Positions 9,382 through 19,619 of a stretch of DNA of 64,000 nucleotides are shown piece by piece. Positions within the stretch are counted from its first letter, which is position 1; every line of letters begins with the position of its first letter. The notes beneath the pieces are model-generated. The model saw only the letters and a list, made by a program, of their open reading frames with translations. It ran no database searches and was not told where the DNA came from. This stretch comes from Thalassovita mangrovi. GTDB taxonomy: Bacteria; Pseudomonadota; Alphaproteobacteria; Rhodobacterales; Rhodobacteraceae. The position numbers were made by a program, and so were the translations under genes. The DNA lies in assembly GCF_009857745.1 (NCBI RefSeq), contig NZ_WWEN01000003.1, positions 186,001 to 250,000 on the forward strand, given 5' to 3'.

Positions 9382-9852
9382 TCACGGGGCCTTTTTCGCC
9401 CCACCCCACAGAACCAGCCCGATCGCGCCTGCGAAGATCGCGATATCGGCCACGTTGAAGGCATAAGGGTTGTCGATGCCGCAGCAGGACATATTGAGAA
9501 AATCGGCAACCGCGCCGTAAAGCAGCCGGTCCACCACATTGCCCAGGGCGCCGCCAATCAGCAGCCCGGCGGACATCAGCCCGATCTTGCCGGGCCGGTC
9601 ACGCGCAACCCACCACAGCACCGCGGCGCAAACCGCCAGCGCCACGGCGATCAGAACCCAGCGGGTCATGTCGGAATTTTGCGAAAACAGCCCGAAATTG
9701 ACACCGTAATTCCACGCCATACGCAGGTTCAGCAGCGGCGGAATCACGTCGATTTCACCAAGCAGGCGCAGGTCGAGCATATGCACGACGATGTATTTGC
9801 TGGCCTGATCGGCCAGGAAGGTCCAGAACCCTGCCCAGAACACGGTGGTCAT
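9382..9852 (-). CDS. lspA: Lipoprotein signal peptidase (signal peptidase II)
   Basis: LspA is the inner-membrane aspartic protease that removes signal peptides from lipoproteins. From the ATG at 9852 the protein is 156 aa, the usual size, with four hydrophobic segments and the family motifs MAWNYGVNFGLFS, GGALGNVVDRLLYG (first catalytic Asp) and AFNVADIAIFAG (second catalytic Asp). The upstream in-frame ATG at 9951 would add a polar 33-residue tail and is less likely; GAGGAC precedes 9852. The gene follows purH and precedes a lipoprotein gene. Confidence 0.93.
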   Translation of the reverse strand: MTTVFWAGFWTFLADQASKYIVVHMLDLRLLGEIDVIPPLLNLRMAWNYGVNFGLFSQNSDMTRWVLIAVALAVCAAVLWWVARDRPGKIGLMSAGLLIGGALGNVVDRLLYGAVADFLNMSCCGIDNPYAFNVADIAIFAGAIGLVLWGGAKKAP

Positions 9853-9953
9853 CTGCTCGTCCTCGATGCCGGGCGCTGATGCGCCTCTTGTCATGGCCGT
9901 TTCCGGCGAGCTTAGCACAGACTCGCCGGAAACCATTGTTTTTTCTGCCATGA

Positions 9954-11543
9954 TCAGTGGCGGAAGTGGCGCATGCCGGTCAGCACCATGGCCAGGCCGG
10001 CCTCGTCCGCTGCCGCGATCACCTCATCGTCGCGCATCGACCCGCCCGGCTGGATGACGCAGGAGGCGCCGGCGGCCGCCGCTTCCAGCAGACCGTCGGC
10101 GAAGGGGAAGAACGCGTCGGAGGCCACGGCCGACCCTTTGGTCAGCGGCTCGGCCAAGCCCAGGGCCTCGGCCATCCGTTCGGCCTTCTTGGCGGCGATC
10201 AGCGCCGAATCGACCCGGCTCATCTGACCGGCGCCGACACCGACGGTGGCGCCGTCCTTGACGTAGACGATGGCGTTCGACTTGACGTGCTTGGCGACTT
10301 TCCAGGCGAACAGCAGGTCTTTCATCTGTTCCTCGGTCGGCGCGATCTTGGTCACCACCTTCAGGTCGTCCATGCCGATGAAACCGTTATCGCGGTCCTG
10401 CACCAGCATCCCGCCCGACACCTGGCGATAGGTCAGGCCCGGTGCCGAGGTATCGGCCAGTTCCGGGGTGATCAGCAGACGCAGGTTCTTTTTCTTGGCA
10501 AAGATTTCCTGTGCGGCTTCATCGGCGCCCGGCGCGATGACGACCTCGGTGAAGATCTCGGTGATCTTGGCGGCGGTGGCCGCGTCCAGCTTCTGGTTCA
10601 GCGCCACGATGCCGCCGAAGGCCGAGGTGCGATCGCAATCGAAGGCGTTGGAATAGGCTTCCTCCAGCGTTGCGCCCTTCGCCACGCCGCAGGGGTTGGC
10701 GTGTTTGATGATGGCGCAGGCCGGGCCGTCCTTGGGCAGGAATTCCGACACCAGCTCGAACGCCGCGTCGGTGTCGTTGATGTTGTTGTAGGACAGTTCC
10801 TTGCCCTGCAGCTGCTTGGCGACCGCGACACCCGGACGGTTCGAGCCGTCGGTGTAGAAGGCCGCCTTCTGGTGCGAATTTTCGCCATAGCGCAGCGATT
10901 GCGCGAAGGTCCCGGCAAAGACGCGGCGGCGCGGGGTTTCTTCGCCGATCGCATTTGCCATCCAGGTGCTGACGGCGGCGTCATAGGCGCCGGTGCGGGC
11001 ATAGGCGATCTGCGCCAGCTTCTGGCGGAAGGCGCGGGAGGTCTGGCCGTCATTGGCGTCCAGTTCGGCCAGCAGCGCGTCGTAATCTTCGACGTCGACA
11101 ACGGTGGTGACGAAGCCGTGGTTCTTGGCCGCGGCGCGGATCATCGCCGGGCCGCCGATGTCGATGTTTTCGATCATCTCGTCATAATCCGCACCACGCG
11201 CCAAGGCCGCCTCGAACGGGTAGAGGTTCACGACCAGCAGGTCGATGCCGCCGATGCCGTGTTCGTCCATCGCCGCGACGTGATCTGCGTTGTCGCGCAG
11301 CGCCAGCAGACCGCCATGCACCTTGGGGTGCAGCGTCTTGACGCGGCCGTCCATCATTTCGGGGAAGCCGGTCACTTCGGCCACGTCCTTGACCTCAAGC
11401 CCGGCCTCGCGCATCACCTTGGCGCTGCCGCCGGTGGACAGCAATTCCACGCCCCGGTCGGACAGGGCTTTTGCCAGGTCGATCAGGCCGGTTTTGTCGG
11501 AAACGGAAATCAACGCGCGGCGCACGGGATAAAGGTCGGTCAT
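9954..11543 (-). CDS. purH: Bifunctional AICAR formyltransferase / IMP cyclohydrolase
   Basis: PurH performs the last two steps of purine synthesis, converting AICAR to FAICAR and then to IMP. The 529-aa length is standard. The N-terminal ~200 residues form the MGS-like cyclohydrolase domain ([44 protein letters not shown]). The remainder is the formyltransferase with the catalytic KHANPCGVA segment and the C-terminal [15 protein letters not shown]. The heparinase-like gene ends 19 bp upstream, so the two are probably in one transcript. Confidence 0.98.
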   Translation of the reverse strand: MTDLYPVRRALISVSDKTGLIDLAKALSDRGVELLSTGGSAKVMREAGLEVKDVAEVTGFPEMMDGRVKTLHPKVHGGLLALRDNADHVAAMDEHGIGGIDLLVVNLYPFEAALARGADYDEMIENIDIGGPAMIRAAAKNHGFVTTVVDVEDYDALLAELDANDGQTSRAFRQKLAQIAYARTGAYDAAVSTWMANAIGEETPRRRVFAGTFAQSLRYGENSHQKAAFYTDGSNRPGVAVAKQLQGKELSYNNINDTDAAFELVSEFLPKDGPACAIIKHANPCGVAKGATLEEAYSNAFDCDRTSAFGGIVALNQKLDAATAAKITEIFTEVVIAPGADEAAQEIFAKKKNLRLLITPELADTSAPGLTYRQVSGGMLVQDRDNGFIGMDDLKVVTKIAPTEEQMKDLLFAWKVAKHVKSNAIVYVKDGATVGVGAGQMSRVDSALIAAKKAERMAEALGLAEPLTKGSAVASDAFFPFADGLLEAAAAGASCVIQPGGSMRDDEVIAAADEAGLAMVLTGMRHFRH

Positions 11544-11562
11544 GGGGCAGCTCTCTGCTTGT

Positions 11563-13296
11563 TCAGGTCAGGTCCGGTTCGTCCCGGTTCAGGTCGCGGA
11601 TGCTGATCGGCGTTTCCTGCGCCTTGGCCAGCGTCCACCGGATGCGGGTCGCATAATCCATCGCGCGGCCAGATAAAACGATTTGTTTGGTCGCACGGGG
11701 CCTCAAACGGCCTTTTTCGAGGTAAACGGACGGTTCCAACGTCATTTTCAACGCCCCGTCGTGCCGAAACACCCACAATTCGCCGCTCTTCAGCGCCAGC
11801 GAAACCGCCGCGCCGCCCATGTCGACGGTGGCGTCGACATCCGGGTGCAGGTGGAACCGCACCTGGAACGGCACACCCTGCAATTGCGATCGGGTCAGCG
11901 CCTTGTCGAATCTCTGCCGGTCCGAGGGCTCGATGGCGACCAGCAGGTCCTCGCCCGACAATCCGCGCCCGTCGAGGCTCAGTTCCAGCGTCCGCGCATG
12001 GGTCAGCCCGTGGGTTTTCAGGTATCCGTCATGGCCGCCCTCGAACAGCATCCCGTCGATGCTTTGCGACAGTTGCACCGGCACGTCCCTGGGCACGTCG
12101 ATCAGCATCTCGGCCTTCGCCGTGCTGGTACCGAAACGGGAACTGGAATAGCCCTCGATCGACAGGGTGGAATGGCTGGGCGTGGCGCGCCCGGCGCGGC
12201 GCCAGTCGGCCCCGAACACCGCCCCCGATCCGCAATTGACCACCACCGGGCGCCGCCCCGAGGTCAGTTCGAACGCCAGGGTGGAGGCATGGGCGTTGCC
12301 CGACGCCTTGGCCCCCGGCGGCGCGGCGGCATCGACGATGATGCTGGTGCGCCCGCCGCCCAGCCGCGCATATCCCATCGCCAGCCCGTCGGCATGGCGC
12401 GCCTTCACCCCCGAGGCCGCCAGCGCGGCGTCCAGCCGCCCTTCCAGCCCGCGCCCGCCGCCATGAAACCGCGCCAGGCCGCCATCGGCATGGCGCAGGG
12501 TGCGCAGCGTCGGCGCGATCCGCTCGATCGCGGCGGCGTGTTCGCGCCCGACATGATGACCGGTTTCCAGCAGGGCCGCCGCCGCCCAGGTCAGCAGGGT
12601 GAAGACCTCCAGCAGTTCCTCGGGGTTTCGCGTCGGGATACCGCCCTGATCGTCCACCTGGGTCCGGCATTCCTTTTCCAGCGCCTTCACAGCCGGGGCG
12701 ACGTGTTTTTCCATCCCCTCCAGCGCCAGCCCGGCATAGATCAGCCCGGTCAGCGCCTCGAAACGCGGCAGGCCCGGCGTCGCCTTGTGCCAGCGGCGGC
12801 TGAGGAAAATCGTCTGCTGCGCCAGCGAGCGGTAAAACGCGTCCGACGCCGCCTGTTCCTGCCCGCGCAGCACGAACAGCGCGTGATGGATCCAGCGGAT
12901 GATGCGGCGCCCGGCCAGGTCAGGCGTCCAGCCCGGCCCCTTGCCGCTGCCATAAAGATCGATCCATCCCCACAGCCAATCGGCCGCCAGTTCGCGGGTC
13001 TGCGGATCGCCAACGGCAGCCAGATCGTCCAGCCAGACGAAGCCGTGAATTTCATCCTCGAACAGCGTGTCGGGGGCGTCCACATCCCAGATCCGCACGC
13101 CCTTGGCTTCGATCAGGTGGCCGGCGAACAGGTAGTTTCCGGCCAGCAACTGACGACCCCGTGCGAAGGACCCGATGGTGCGCGGTTCGGGCTGGCTGAC
13201 GAATCCGATGGCGGGGCGTGCAAGGCTGGCCCACCGCGCATGCAGGCGGTGCATCCCGCGCGTATAGCGCGCCGATAACCCTTCGCGACTGGACAT
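11563..13296 (-). CDS. Heparinase II/III family protein
   Basis: A 577-aa protein of the heparinase II/III superfamily. The N-terminal half is alpha-helical and Trp-rich ([33 protein letters not shown]), as in the toroid domain. The C-terminal half is a beta-sandwich starting near residue 330 with [20 protein letters not shown] followed by HSTLSIEG. No signal peptide is visible. Between rsmB and purH, it belongs to a conserved Rhodobacteraceae neighbourhood, but its true substrate is unknown; polysaccharide-lyase activity should not be assumed. Confidence 0.88.
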   Translation of the reverse strand: MSSREGLSARYTRGMHRLHARWASLARPAIGFVSQPEPRTIGSFARGRQLLAGNYLFAGHLIEAKGVRIWDVDAPDTLFEDEIHGFVWLDDLAAVGDPQTRELAADWLWGWIDLYGSGKGPGWTPDLAGRRIIRWIHHALFVLRGQEQAASDAFYRSLAQQTIFLSRRWHKATPGLPRFEALTGLIYAGLALEGMEKHVAPAVKALEKECRTQVDDQGGIPTRNPEELLEVFTLLTWAAAALLETGHHVGREHAAAIERIAPTLRTLRHADGGLARFHGGGRGLEGRLDAALAASGVKARHADGLAMGYARLGGGRTSIIVDAAAPPGAKASGNAHASTLAFELTSGRRPVVVNCGSGAVFGADWRRAGRATPSHSTLSIEGYSSSRFGTSTAKAEMLIDVPRDVPVQLSQSIDGMLFEGGHDGYLKTHGLTHARTLELSLDGRGLSGEDLLVAIEPSDRQRFDKALTRSQLQGVPFQVRFHLHPDVDATVDMGGAAVSLALKSGELWVFRHDGALKMTLEPSVYLEKGRLRPRATKQIVLSGRAMDYATRIRWTLAKAQETPISIRDLNRDEPDLT

Positions 13297-13400
13297 CTGC
13301 TCCCTGCCTCTTGCGCTCTTGCGGCGGAATTGGCGCGAGGATAGCCCGCAACTTTTCTCATGTCACCCGGCGAAAACTTCCGGTTGCGGAAATCGACCGG

Positions 13401-14669
13401 TCAGGCGGTCAGGCAGGCGATGTAAAACCCGTCCATGCCGCCCTTGTCGGCCCAGTAATCGGGACGCAGGCGCAGCCCGCCTTCCTCGGTGATCCATTCC
13501 GGATCGATCCCCGGCAGGTCAAACCGTTCGCGGTCGACCTTGAGCCCGGGATGGCGTTCCAGCGCATCCTCGACCTGGCATTCGCCCTCATCCGGCAGCA
13601 GCGAACAGGTGCAGAAGACCAGCCGCCCGCCCGGTTTCAACAGGGTCAGGGCGTGGTCGATCATCTGCGCCTGCAAATCCATCAGCGCACCGAATTCGCT
13701 GCCATCCTTGGCCAGCGGCAGGTCGGGGTGGCGCCGGATCGTGCCGGTCGCCGAACAGGGCGCGTCGAGCAGGATCGCGTCGTATTGGCCCGTATGGTCC
13801 AGCGCGTCGCCGGTGATCAGTTCCGCCTTCAACCCGGTGCGGGCGAGGTTTTCCGCCACCCGCTCCATCCGCGCCGGGGACAGATCGATCGCCGTCACCT
13901 CGGCACCAGCGGCGGCCAATTGCATCGTCTTGCCACCGGGGGCGGCACACATGTCCAGCACCGCCTCACCGGGCTGGGCGTTCAGCACCCGGGCCGGAAT
14001 GGCGGCAGCGGCATCCTGCACCCACCAGTCGCCCGCCTCGAATCCCGGCAGAGCGGAGACCTGACCGGGGTCCTGCAGCCGCACCGATCCGGTCGGCAAC
14101 ACTTCGCCCCCCGTGGCCTGCGCCACCGCTTCCGGATCGCCCTTGGCGGTCAGGTCCAGCGGCGCGCCTGCGAAATGCGCCGCCTCGAACGCGCCCACCA
14201 CATCGCCGCCATAGGCCATGACCAGCGGATCGCGCAGCCATTTCGGCAGCCGCGGCGCGCGCAGGTTGGCCCAGGTCTCGGGGCCCCGCTCGGCGATCTT
14301 GCGCAGAACCGCGTTGACCATGCCCTTCATCGCCTGGGTGCGCTTGTTGGCGGCGGTCAGGTTGACCGCCTCGTTCACCACGCCATGGGCATCGCCGCCC
14401 TGGCACAGTTCCACCGTGGCCAGCCGCAGCACGTTGCGCACGTAAAGCGGCGGGTTCTTGCGCAGGTGTTTCTGCAACAACCGGTCGGCCCGCTCCAAGC
14501 CGCGCATCGTGTCGGTCGCCAGCCGCTGCGCCCGCGCCCGGTCGGCCGGATCGAGCCCCTGCAACACCCCCTGGCCCAGCAATTCGGACATCAGCCGGTC
14601 TTCGCCCAGCACCTGGTTCAACAGGTTCAGGGCGGCGCTGCGGGCGGTTTGTTTGGGCTTAGGCGACAT
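13401..14669 (-). CDS. rsmB: 16S rRNA (cytosine-967-C5)-methyltransferase
   Basis: RsmB methylates C967 of 16S rRNA using S-adenosylmethionine. From ATG 14669 the product is 422 aa: an N-terminal NusB-like RNA-binding domain (ARSAALNLLNQVLGEDRLMS through about residue 135) and a C-terminal Rossmann methyltransferase domain with the SAM motif VLDMCAAPGGKTMQLA, the DAPCSATGTIRRHPD segment and the catalytic Cys in LVFCTCSLLPDE. AAGGG precedes the start; the longer frame upstream overlaps the divergent SdhAF4 gene region. It is the first gene of the leftward run toward purH. Confidence 0.94.
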   Translation of the reverse strand: MSPKPKQTARSAALNLLNQVLGEDRLMSELLGQGVLQGLDPADRARAQRLATDTMRGLERADRLLQKHLRKNPPLYVRNVLRLATVELCQGGDAHGVVNEAVNLTAANKRTQAMKGMVNAVLRKIAERGPETWANLRAPRLPKWLRDPLVMAYGGDVVGAFEAAHFAGAPLDLTAKGDPEAVAQATGGEVLPTGSVRLQDPGQVSALPGFEAGDWWVQDAAAAIPARVLNAQPGEAVLDMCAAPGGKTMQLAAAGAEVTAIDLSPARMERVAENLARTGLKAELITGDALDHTGQYDAILLDAPCSATGTIRRHPDLPLAKDGSEFGALMDLQAQMIDHALTLLKPGGRLVFCTCSLLPDEGECQVEDALERHPGLKVDRERFDLPGIDPEWITEEGGLRLRPDYWADKGGMDGFYIACLTA

Positions 14670-14733
14670 GAGATCCCTTTGATCTTGGGCGATGCGGGCG
14701 TATATCAGGGCCAGGACCCGAGAGGAAGACAAG

Positions 14734-14916
14734 ATGACCGAAACCCGCAAGGACCTGCCCGCCGCCGCCATCCGCGCCCTGGCCGAGGCGGAGGAACGCC
14801 GCAAGAAAGCCGAGGCCGAGGCGAAGAAACTGCCCAAGGAACTGGGCGGGCGCGACGGGCCGGAGCCGGTGCGTTATGGCGATTGGGAAAAGAAGGGCAT
14901 CGCGGTCGATTTCTGA
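14734..14916 (+). CDS. Succinate dehydrogenase assembly factor 4 family (DUF1674)
   Basis: A 60-aa protein of the DUF1674/SdhAF4 family. The diagnostic C-terminus is GGRDGPEPVRYGDWEKKGIA, preceded by a charged helix (AEAEERRKKAEAEAKKLPKE). In eukaryotes and bacteria this family helps load FAD-containing SdhA and protects it before SDH assembly. AGAGGAAG precedes the ATG. The gene is divergent from rsmB with a 64-bp gap. A tail-to-tail pair of dispersed hairpin repeats lies downstream. Confidence 0.85.
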   Translation: MTETRKDLPAAAIRALAEAEERRKKAEAEAKKLPKELGGRDGPEPVRYGDWEKKGIAVDF

Positions 14917-14940
14917 TCCGTCGGATTTCCGCGGATGCGG

Positions 14941-15040
14941 TTGGGGGCTCTGCCCCCAAACCCCCGGGATATTTGTGAAAAGAAGAAGAATAGGCGCGCC
15001 CCTGCTTCTTCTTGGCGAAAATACTCCCGCCGGAGGCACC
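14941..15040. repeat. Dispersed hairpin repeat, copy 2: inverted pair between convergent genes
   Basis: The plus-oriented unit has a perfect 8-bp stem TTGGGGGC-TCT-GCCCCCAA (14941-14959), then CCCCGGGATATTTGTGAAAA and GAAGAAG. A minus-oriented tail follows at 15004-15030: its reverse reads CGGGAGTATTTTCGCCAAGA then AGAAG. Each half faces away from the gene it follows (SdhAF4 on plus, the secreted protein on minus), consistent with a bidirectional transcription end. Confidence 0.65.
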
Positions 15041-15170
15041 CCGAGCGAATTTGGCGCAGGCAAATTCGTGAGATATCAGGCGCGCCCGGAACGGGCGCAC
15101 AATTTGATCGAGAAAGGCAATCGAGCCGCGGCGGGTGGCGCGATACATCCCGCCGCTATTTCAGGCGCCC

Positions 15171-15524
15171 TTATTTCAGACTGTATTCCTCGATCTTGCC
15201 TTCGCCCTTGTTGGGAATGAACAGCACTTCCTGCCCATCCGAACGCACCTCAACGCAGTTCTCGCCCTGGTCGCTGGTGCCGTAAAAAATCCGCTTGCAC
15301 AGCTGCCGGCCTTCCCATCGCCAATATCCCATGACCGGCCGCCCCCAGGCGTGCCCCTTGACCTGGCCCAGTTCGTCGAAGCTGATCCGGACAAAGAACT
15401 TCGTCAGCTGACGCCCCTCCACCAGTTTGAAGAAGCCGTCGCGGTCATTGATCGTGACGAACCCGGCGGCGAAGGCCGGATGCACGCCCAGCAGGGCTAT
15501 GGAAAGGATCAGGGCACGTATCAT
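15171..15524 (-). CDS. Small secreted protein of unknown function
   Basis: A 117-aa protein with a signal peptide (MIRALILSIALLGVHPAFA) and a compact beta-rich mature part containing paired segments HAWGRPVMGYWRWEGRQLCK and RIFYGTSDQGENCVEVRSDG with two Cys that could form a disulfide. I do not recognise a named domain. The start at 15524 begins the signal peptide directly; a longer frame starting at 15572 lacks support. It follows dapB by about 70 bp in the same direction and may be co-transcribed, but nothing suggests a role in lysine synthesis. Confidence 0.72.
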   Translation of the reverse strand: MIRALILSIALLGVHPAFAAGFVTINDRDGFFKLVEGRQLTKFFVRISFDELGQVKGHAWGRPVMGYWRWEGRQLCKRIFYGTSDQGENCVEVRSDGQEVLFIPNKGEGKIEEYSLK

Positions 15525-15593
15525 GGTCTTCTGCAGTGCATCGCGATGTGGCGCGATGCCTGCAAAAGCCATGCCAAGCCCCGACGCCGGGTG

Positions 15594-16403
15594 TCAGAGC
15601 CCCAGCACGTCCATCATGTCGTATTCACCCGGGGCCTTGCCCTGGCCCCACAGCGCCGCCTTCAGCGCACCGCGGGCGAAGATGGCCCGGTCGGTGGCGA
15701 TATGGCGCAGCACGACGCGTTCGCCCGGCGCCGCGAACAGCACGTCATGTTCGCCGACGATATCGCCGCCGCGGATCGCGCTGAAGCCGATATGGCCCCG
15801 TTCGCGCGCCCCGGTGATGCCGTCGCGGCCGCGATCCGATACGTTGTCGAGCGACACGCCGCGGCCTTCGGCGGCTGCTTCGCCCAGCATCAGCGCGGTG
15901 CCCGAGGGCGCGTCGACCTTCTTGTTGTGATGCGCCTCGATCACCTCGATGTCGAAATCTTCGTCCAGCGCCGCCGCGACCTTCTTGGTCAGCTGAACCA
16001 GCAGGTTCACGCCCAGCGACATGTTGCCGGCACGGACCACCGTCGCGTGGCGGGCGGCGGCGTTGATCTTCTTCAGATCGTCCTCGCTCAGCCCGGTGGT
16101 GCCGATCACATGCACCGCGCGGGCCTGCGCCGCCAATCCGGCGAATTCCACCGTCGCGGCGGGGGCGGTGAAATCGATCACCGCCTGGGCATGGGCGAAC
16201 AGCTCCAGCGCGTCGTCGCTGACCGCGACGCCCATGGGCGCGCCGCCCATGCATTCGCCGATATCCTTGCCGATCCAGTCATGGCCGGGCCGTTCCAGCA
16301 CGCCCACCAACCGTGCCTTGTCGCTTTCCTGCACGGTCTTGATCAGCATCTGGCCCATCCGGCCCGATGCCCCGGTAATCACGATCCCCGGCAAGTTGGT
16401 CAT
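15594..16403 (-). CDS. dapB: 4-hydroxy-tetrahydrodipicolinate reductase
   Basis: DapB reduces hydroxytetrahydrodipicolinate in the diaminopimelate/lysine pathway. The 269-aa protein has the N-terminal nucleotide-binding [15 protein letters not shown], the conserved VIGTTGLS, and the catalytic [15 protein letters not shown]. Length and motifs are standard. It is divergent from rbfA with an 89-bp gap. Two other genes of the pathway are in this window (a DapC-like aminotransferase near 43 kb and dapF near 53 kb), each in a separate location. Confidence 0.97.
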   Translation of the reverse strand: MTNLPGIVITGASGRMGQMLIKTVQESDKARLVGVLERPGHDWIGKDIGECMGGAPMGVAVSDDALELFAHAQAVIDFTAPAATVEFAGLAAQARAVHVIGTTGLSEDDLKKINAAARHATVVRAGNMSLGVNLLVQLTKKVAAALDEDFDIEVIEAHHNKKVDAPSGTALMLGEAAAEGRGVSLDNVSDRGRDGITGARERGHIGFSAIRGGDIVGEHDVLFAAPGERVVLRHIATDRAIFARGALKAALWGQGKAPGEYDMMDVLGL

Positions 16404-16492
16404 GGCTCTGCGCTCCGATAATTTGCGTCTGCGCCTGCATAGCGAAGCATTGCCCGCTTGGCAAAGGGGGGCGGAAGGCTTAAGTGCGGGAC

Positions 16493-16891
16493 ATGGCCAA
16501 AGGTAACTATTCTCATGGGGGCGGCCCCAGCACGCGACAGCTCAGGGTCGGGGAACTGATCCGCCGGACGATGTCCGAGGTGTTGATGCGCGGCGACATC
16601 CACGATCCCGACCTCAACCGCATGTCGATCACCGTGGGCGAGGTGCGCACGTCGCCCGACCTGCGGGTGGCGACCTGTTTCGTGCTGCCGCTGGGCGGCC
16701 AGGGCGGCGACGACGCGATCAAGGCACTGGCCCGCAACCAGGGTGAGCTGCGCCGCATCATCGGCCGCAAATGCGGGCTGAAACACGCGCCCGAGCTGCG
16801 GTTCCTGCTGGACGACACCTTCGACCGGATGGACGAAACCCGCCGGTTGCTGGACCGCGAAGACGTCCGCCGCGACCTGGACAAGGAATGA
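16493..16891 (+). CDS. rbfA: 30S ribosome-binding factor A
   Basis: RbfA binds the 30S subunit and helps 16S rRNA 5'-end maturation. From ATG 16493 the product is 132 aa with the KH-like fold: [17 protein letters not shown], the [20 protein letters not shown] strand region, and the C-terminal [19 protein letters not shown]. An in-frame ATG three codons earlier is an alternative. Its stop overlaps the next start (ATGA), so the phosphodiester-glycosidase-like gene is translationally coupled. Position upstream of truB, rpsO and pnp matches the widespread ribosome-maturation cluster. Confidence 0.95.
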   Translation: MAKGNYSHGGGPSTRQLRVGELIRRTMSEVLMRGDIHDPDLNRMSITVGEVRTSPDLRVATCFVLPLGGQGGDDAIKALARNQGELRRIIGRKCGLKHAPELRFLLDDTFDRMDETRRLLDREDVRRDLDKE

Positions 16892-17637
16892 TCCGGGGCG
16901 GGGTCTTCCCTGCCCTGGCGGCGCTGCTGCCGCTTGTCTTCGCCCTGCCCGCTGCCGCCGTCACCTGCCAGGACAGCGACTTTGACGGCAAATCCTACAC
17001 CATCTGCGAAACCGACCCGGCGCGCGAGGACCTGCGGCTGTTCCTGCGCGGCGATGACGGCCGCATCCTGGGCCAGTTCAACCGCATCGACGCAGCGCTG
17101 GAACCGGCGGGCGAGCGGCTGATCTTCGCGATGAATGCCGGCATGTTCCATCCCGACCGCAGCCCGGTCGGGCATTACATCGAGGACAGCCAGCAGGAAA
17201 AACCGGTGATCGAATGGCCAAGCCCCGGCAATTTCGGATTGCTACCCAACGGCGTGTTCTGCATCGGCGACCGCGAAGCGCGGGTCTATGAAACGACGCA
17301 ATATCTGGCGGCGCAGCCCGATTGCCTTTACGCCACCCAGTCGGGCCCGATGCTGGTGATCGACGGCGCATTGCATCCGCGCTTCCTGCCCGACAGCAGC
17401 TCGCGCTACCTGCGCAACGGGGTGGGCACGACGGAGAACGGCGACCGGGTGGTGTTCGCGATTTCCAACGAACGGGTGACCTTCGATGAATTCGGCAGGT
17501 TGTTCCGCGACGGGCTGGGATTGCCGCAGGCGCTGTATTTCGACGGCAAGGTATCGCGGCTCTACGCCCCCGCGCTTGGCCGTCACGATCCCGGCCTGCC
17601 GGTGGGGCCCATCGTCGGCATCGTCGCACCGCGCTGA
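16888..17637 (+). CDS. Phosphodiester glycosidase family protein (NAGPA/DUF2233)
   Basis: A 249-aa secreted protein. The signal peptide (about residues 1-25, rich in Leu and Ala, ending ALPAAA) is followed by a single domain with the family features [16 protein letters not shown], a central [16 protein letters not shown] and the late [19 protein letters not shown]. These match the phosphodiester glycosidase (NAGPA-like, DUF2233) family, which hydrolyses sugar phosphodiesters. Two or more Cys suggest periplasmic folding. The start overlaps the rbfA stop. The physiological substrate is unknown. Confidence 0.85.
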   Translation: MIRGGVFPALAALLPLVFALPAAAVTCQDSDFDGKSYTICETDPAREDLRLFLRGDDGRILGQFNRIDAALEPAGERLIFAMNAGMFHPDRSPVGHYIEDSQQEKPVIEWPSPGNFGLLPNGVFCIGDREARVYETTQYLAAQPDCLYATQSGPMLVIDGALHPRFLPDSSSRYLRNGVGTTENGDRVVFAISNERVTFDEFGRLFRDGLGLPQALYFDGKVSRLYAPALGRHDPGLPVGPIVGIVAPR

Positions 17638-17709
17638 ACACAAGGACGTTTGACAGGTGCGCGGGGGTGCGCTAGGTCGCGCGCCTCAGATAGCAGATCG
17701 GGGATCATC

Positions 17710-18618
17710 ATGGCGCGCAGACGTAAAGGGCGGGACATTTCGGGCTGGCTGGTCGTGGACAAACCGGCCGGGATGACCTCGACCGCCGTGGTCAACAAGG
17801 TCCGCTGGGCGCTCAATGCCAACAAGGCGGGCCATGCCGGCACCCTGGACCCGGAAGCGACCGGCGTTCTGGCGGTGGCATTGGGCGAGGCGACCAAGAC
17901 GGTTCCCTATATCACCGACGCTTTGAAGGCTTACCGCTTCACCGTGCGGCTGGGCCAGGCCACCAACACCGACGACGCCGAGGGCGAGGTGATCGCAGAA
18001 AGCGACGCGCGCCCCAGCGATGACGAGATCAAGGACGCCCTGAACGGCTTCCTCGGCGACATCATGCAGGTGCCGCCGAAATTCTCGGCGGTGAAGATCG
18101 ACGGCCAGCGCGCCTACAAGCTGGCGCGCGAGGACGAGGAGTTCGAAATCGCCGCGCGGCCGCTTTGGGTCGAGGAACTAGTGATGACCGACCGCCCCGA
18201 CGCCGATCACGTCGAGCTGGAAATGACCTGCGGCAAGGGTGGTTACGTCCGCTCGATCGCCCGCGATCTGGGCGAAAAGCTGGGCTGCCACGGTCACGTC
18301 CTGAAACTGCGCCGGATCTGGTCGGGCCCGTTCGAGGCCGAAGACGGGATGACCTGGGAGCAGATCGAGGAACTGGCCCGCACGCCGGAACTGGACGAGT
18401 ACATTCGCCCGCTGGAGGAAGGCCTTGCCGACCTGCCCGAGGTCAAGGCGACCGAACAGGGCGCGGCAAAGATGCGCAACGGCAATCCCGGCATGGTGAT
18501 CGCCCATGATGTCGAATACGGCGAGGTCTGCTGGGCCTCCTTCGACGGCCACGCGGTGGCGGTGGGTGTGTTCAAGGCGGGCGAACTGCACCCGAACCGG
18601 GTCTTCGTGCGGGACTGA
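17710..18618 (+). CDS. truB: tRNA pseudouridine-55 synthase
   Basis: TruB makes pseudouridine 55 in the T-loop of tRNAs. The 302-aa protein starts at ATG 17710 ([20 protein letters not shown]) and carries the catalytic motif [20 protein letters not shown] with the nucleophilic Asp, the [10 protein letters not shown] strand, and the [19 protein letters not shown] loop. A C-terminal PUA-like part follows ([11 protein letters not shown]). A hairpin at 18651-18680 ends the unit before the inserted RTX gene block. Confidence 0.96.
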   Translation: MARRRKGRDISGWLVVDKPAGMTSTAVVNKVRWALNANKAGHAGTLDPEATGVLAVALGEATKTVPYITDALKAYRFTVRLGQATNTDDAEGEVIAESDARPSDDEIKDALNGFLGDIMQVPPKFSAVKIDGQRAYKLAREDEEFEIAARPLWVEELVMTDRPDADHVELEMTCGKGGYVRSIARDLGEKLGCHGHVLKLRRIWSGPFEAEDGMTWEQIEELARTPELDEYIRPLEEGLADLPEVKATEQGAAKMRNGNPGMVIAHDVEYGEVCWASFDGHAVAVGVFKAGELHPNRVFVRD

Positions 18619-18650
18619 CCCCGCCGATCCTTATCGTGATCCCAAACCCA

Positions 18651-18680
18651 AAACACCCCGGCCTTGCGACCGGGGCGTTT
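18651..18680. terminator. Probable bidirectional terminator after truB
   Basis: An inverted repeat AAAC-A-CCCCGG ... CCGGGG-C-GTTT (18651-18680) with a short T-run on each strand. It lies 33 bp after truB and about 90 bp beyond the 3' end of the convergent RTX gene, so it can serve both. Confidence 0.65.
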
Positions 18681-18770
18681 CAGGAAAGTCCCGTGTGTTG
18701 CTCGATGTCCCCCAGCCCCTCGGGGCTTTGACGCTGAGCGCACCCGGGCGGGTGCCGTTGCTGCGGCTTA

Positions 18771-19619
18771 TCAGGAAATTTCGCCGATCACCTCTTGCAG
18801 GGCGCGGGCGCAGAGGATGATGTCGGCGCTTTCGCCTTCCTCTTCGCTCATCGCGTTGCCTTCGATGTCGAACCATTCGGCACCGCCGTTCACGTTGTCG
18901 TAGAAGGCGATGCTCAGATCGGTCTGATCGCCGTTCAGGGTCACGACCTCTTCGCCGTCGATCTCGATCAGGGTGGTGTCGGTTTCAGCGTCGTAGCTGC
19001 TCAGCAACCCGTTGATCGCGTCTTCGGTGGTGAAATCTTGCGCGTAGTAGCCTTCGTGCACCGGGAAATCGATTTCCAGCTGATCCTCGCCGGCGGTGAA
19101 ATCGGTGATCTCGGCCGCTTCGGCATCTGCCGGGTAGGTGGCGCCGAAGACGTGGAACAGGTCGGCGCCTTCGCCCCCCGTTGCCACGGTGCCCTGGCCC
19201 AGCCACAGTTCGTCATCGCCTGCGCCGCCGTCCAGGACGTCGCCGGCATCGTCGACGCGGGTCAGGGTGCCGGGTGCGTGGTTCCAATCGTCGCGGAACG
19301 AAGCGTCACTGCCGCTGAACAGTTCGTCGTCGCCTGCGCCGCCTTCGATCGTGTCGGCGCCTTCGCCGCCGAAGATGCTGTCGTCGCCATCGGTGCCGGT
19401 CAGGTCGTCCGCTTCGTCATCGCCGTTCAGCCAGACGCCCAGCAGGTCCAGTTCTTCGTCGTTCAGGTCGATCTCGGCCAGGGCGGCCTCGGGATCGGCT
19501 TCGATCAGATCGTCTTCCTTGCCCGACTCGATCACATCCTCTTCCACGCCCTCAACGTCGTCACCGACGAGAGCGAAAGAACCGACCAACAGAGTACCAA
19601 GCATCAGAAGGAAAGACAC
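18771..19619 (-). CDS. RTX-repeat (hemolysin-type calcium-binding) protein A
   Basis: A 282-aa very acidic protein. An N-terminal hydrophobic segment (MSFLLMLGTLLVGSFALVG) is followed by a Glu/Asp-rich linker and then calcium-binding RTX nonapeptides around residues 75-145 (GDDSIFGGEGADTIEGGAGD, GGAGDDELWLGQG). The C-terminal part contains FTAGEDQLEIDFP, typical of the region after RTX repeats. The hydrophobic start may be a membrane anchor. A second protein of the same plan is encoded 1.3 kb away on the other strand. No type I secretion genes are nearby. Function unknown. Confidence 0.82.
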   Translation of the reverse strand: MSFLLMLGTLLVGSFALVGDDVEGVEEDVIESGKEDDLIEADPEAALAEIDLNDEELDLLGVWLNGDDEADDLTGTDGDDSIFGGEGADTIEGGAGDDELFSGSDASFRDDWNHAPGTLTRVDDAGDVLDGGAGDDELWLGQGTVATGGEGADLFHVFGATYPADAEAAEITDFTAGEDQLEIDFPVHEGYYAQDFTTEDAINGLLSSYDAETDTTLIEIDGEEVVTLNGDQTDLSIAFYDNVNGGAEWFDIEGNAMSEEEGESADIILCARALQEVIGEIS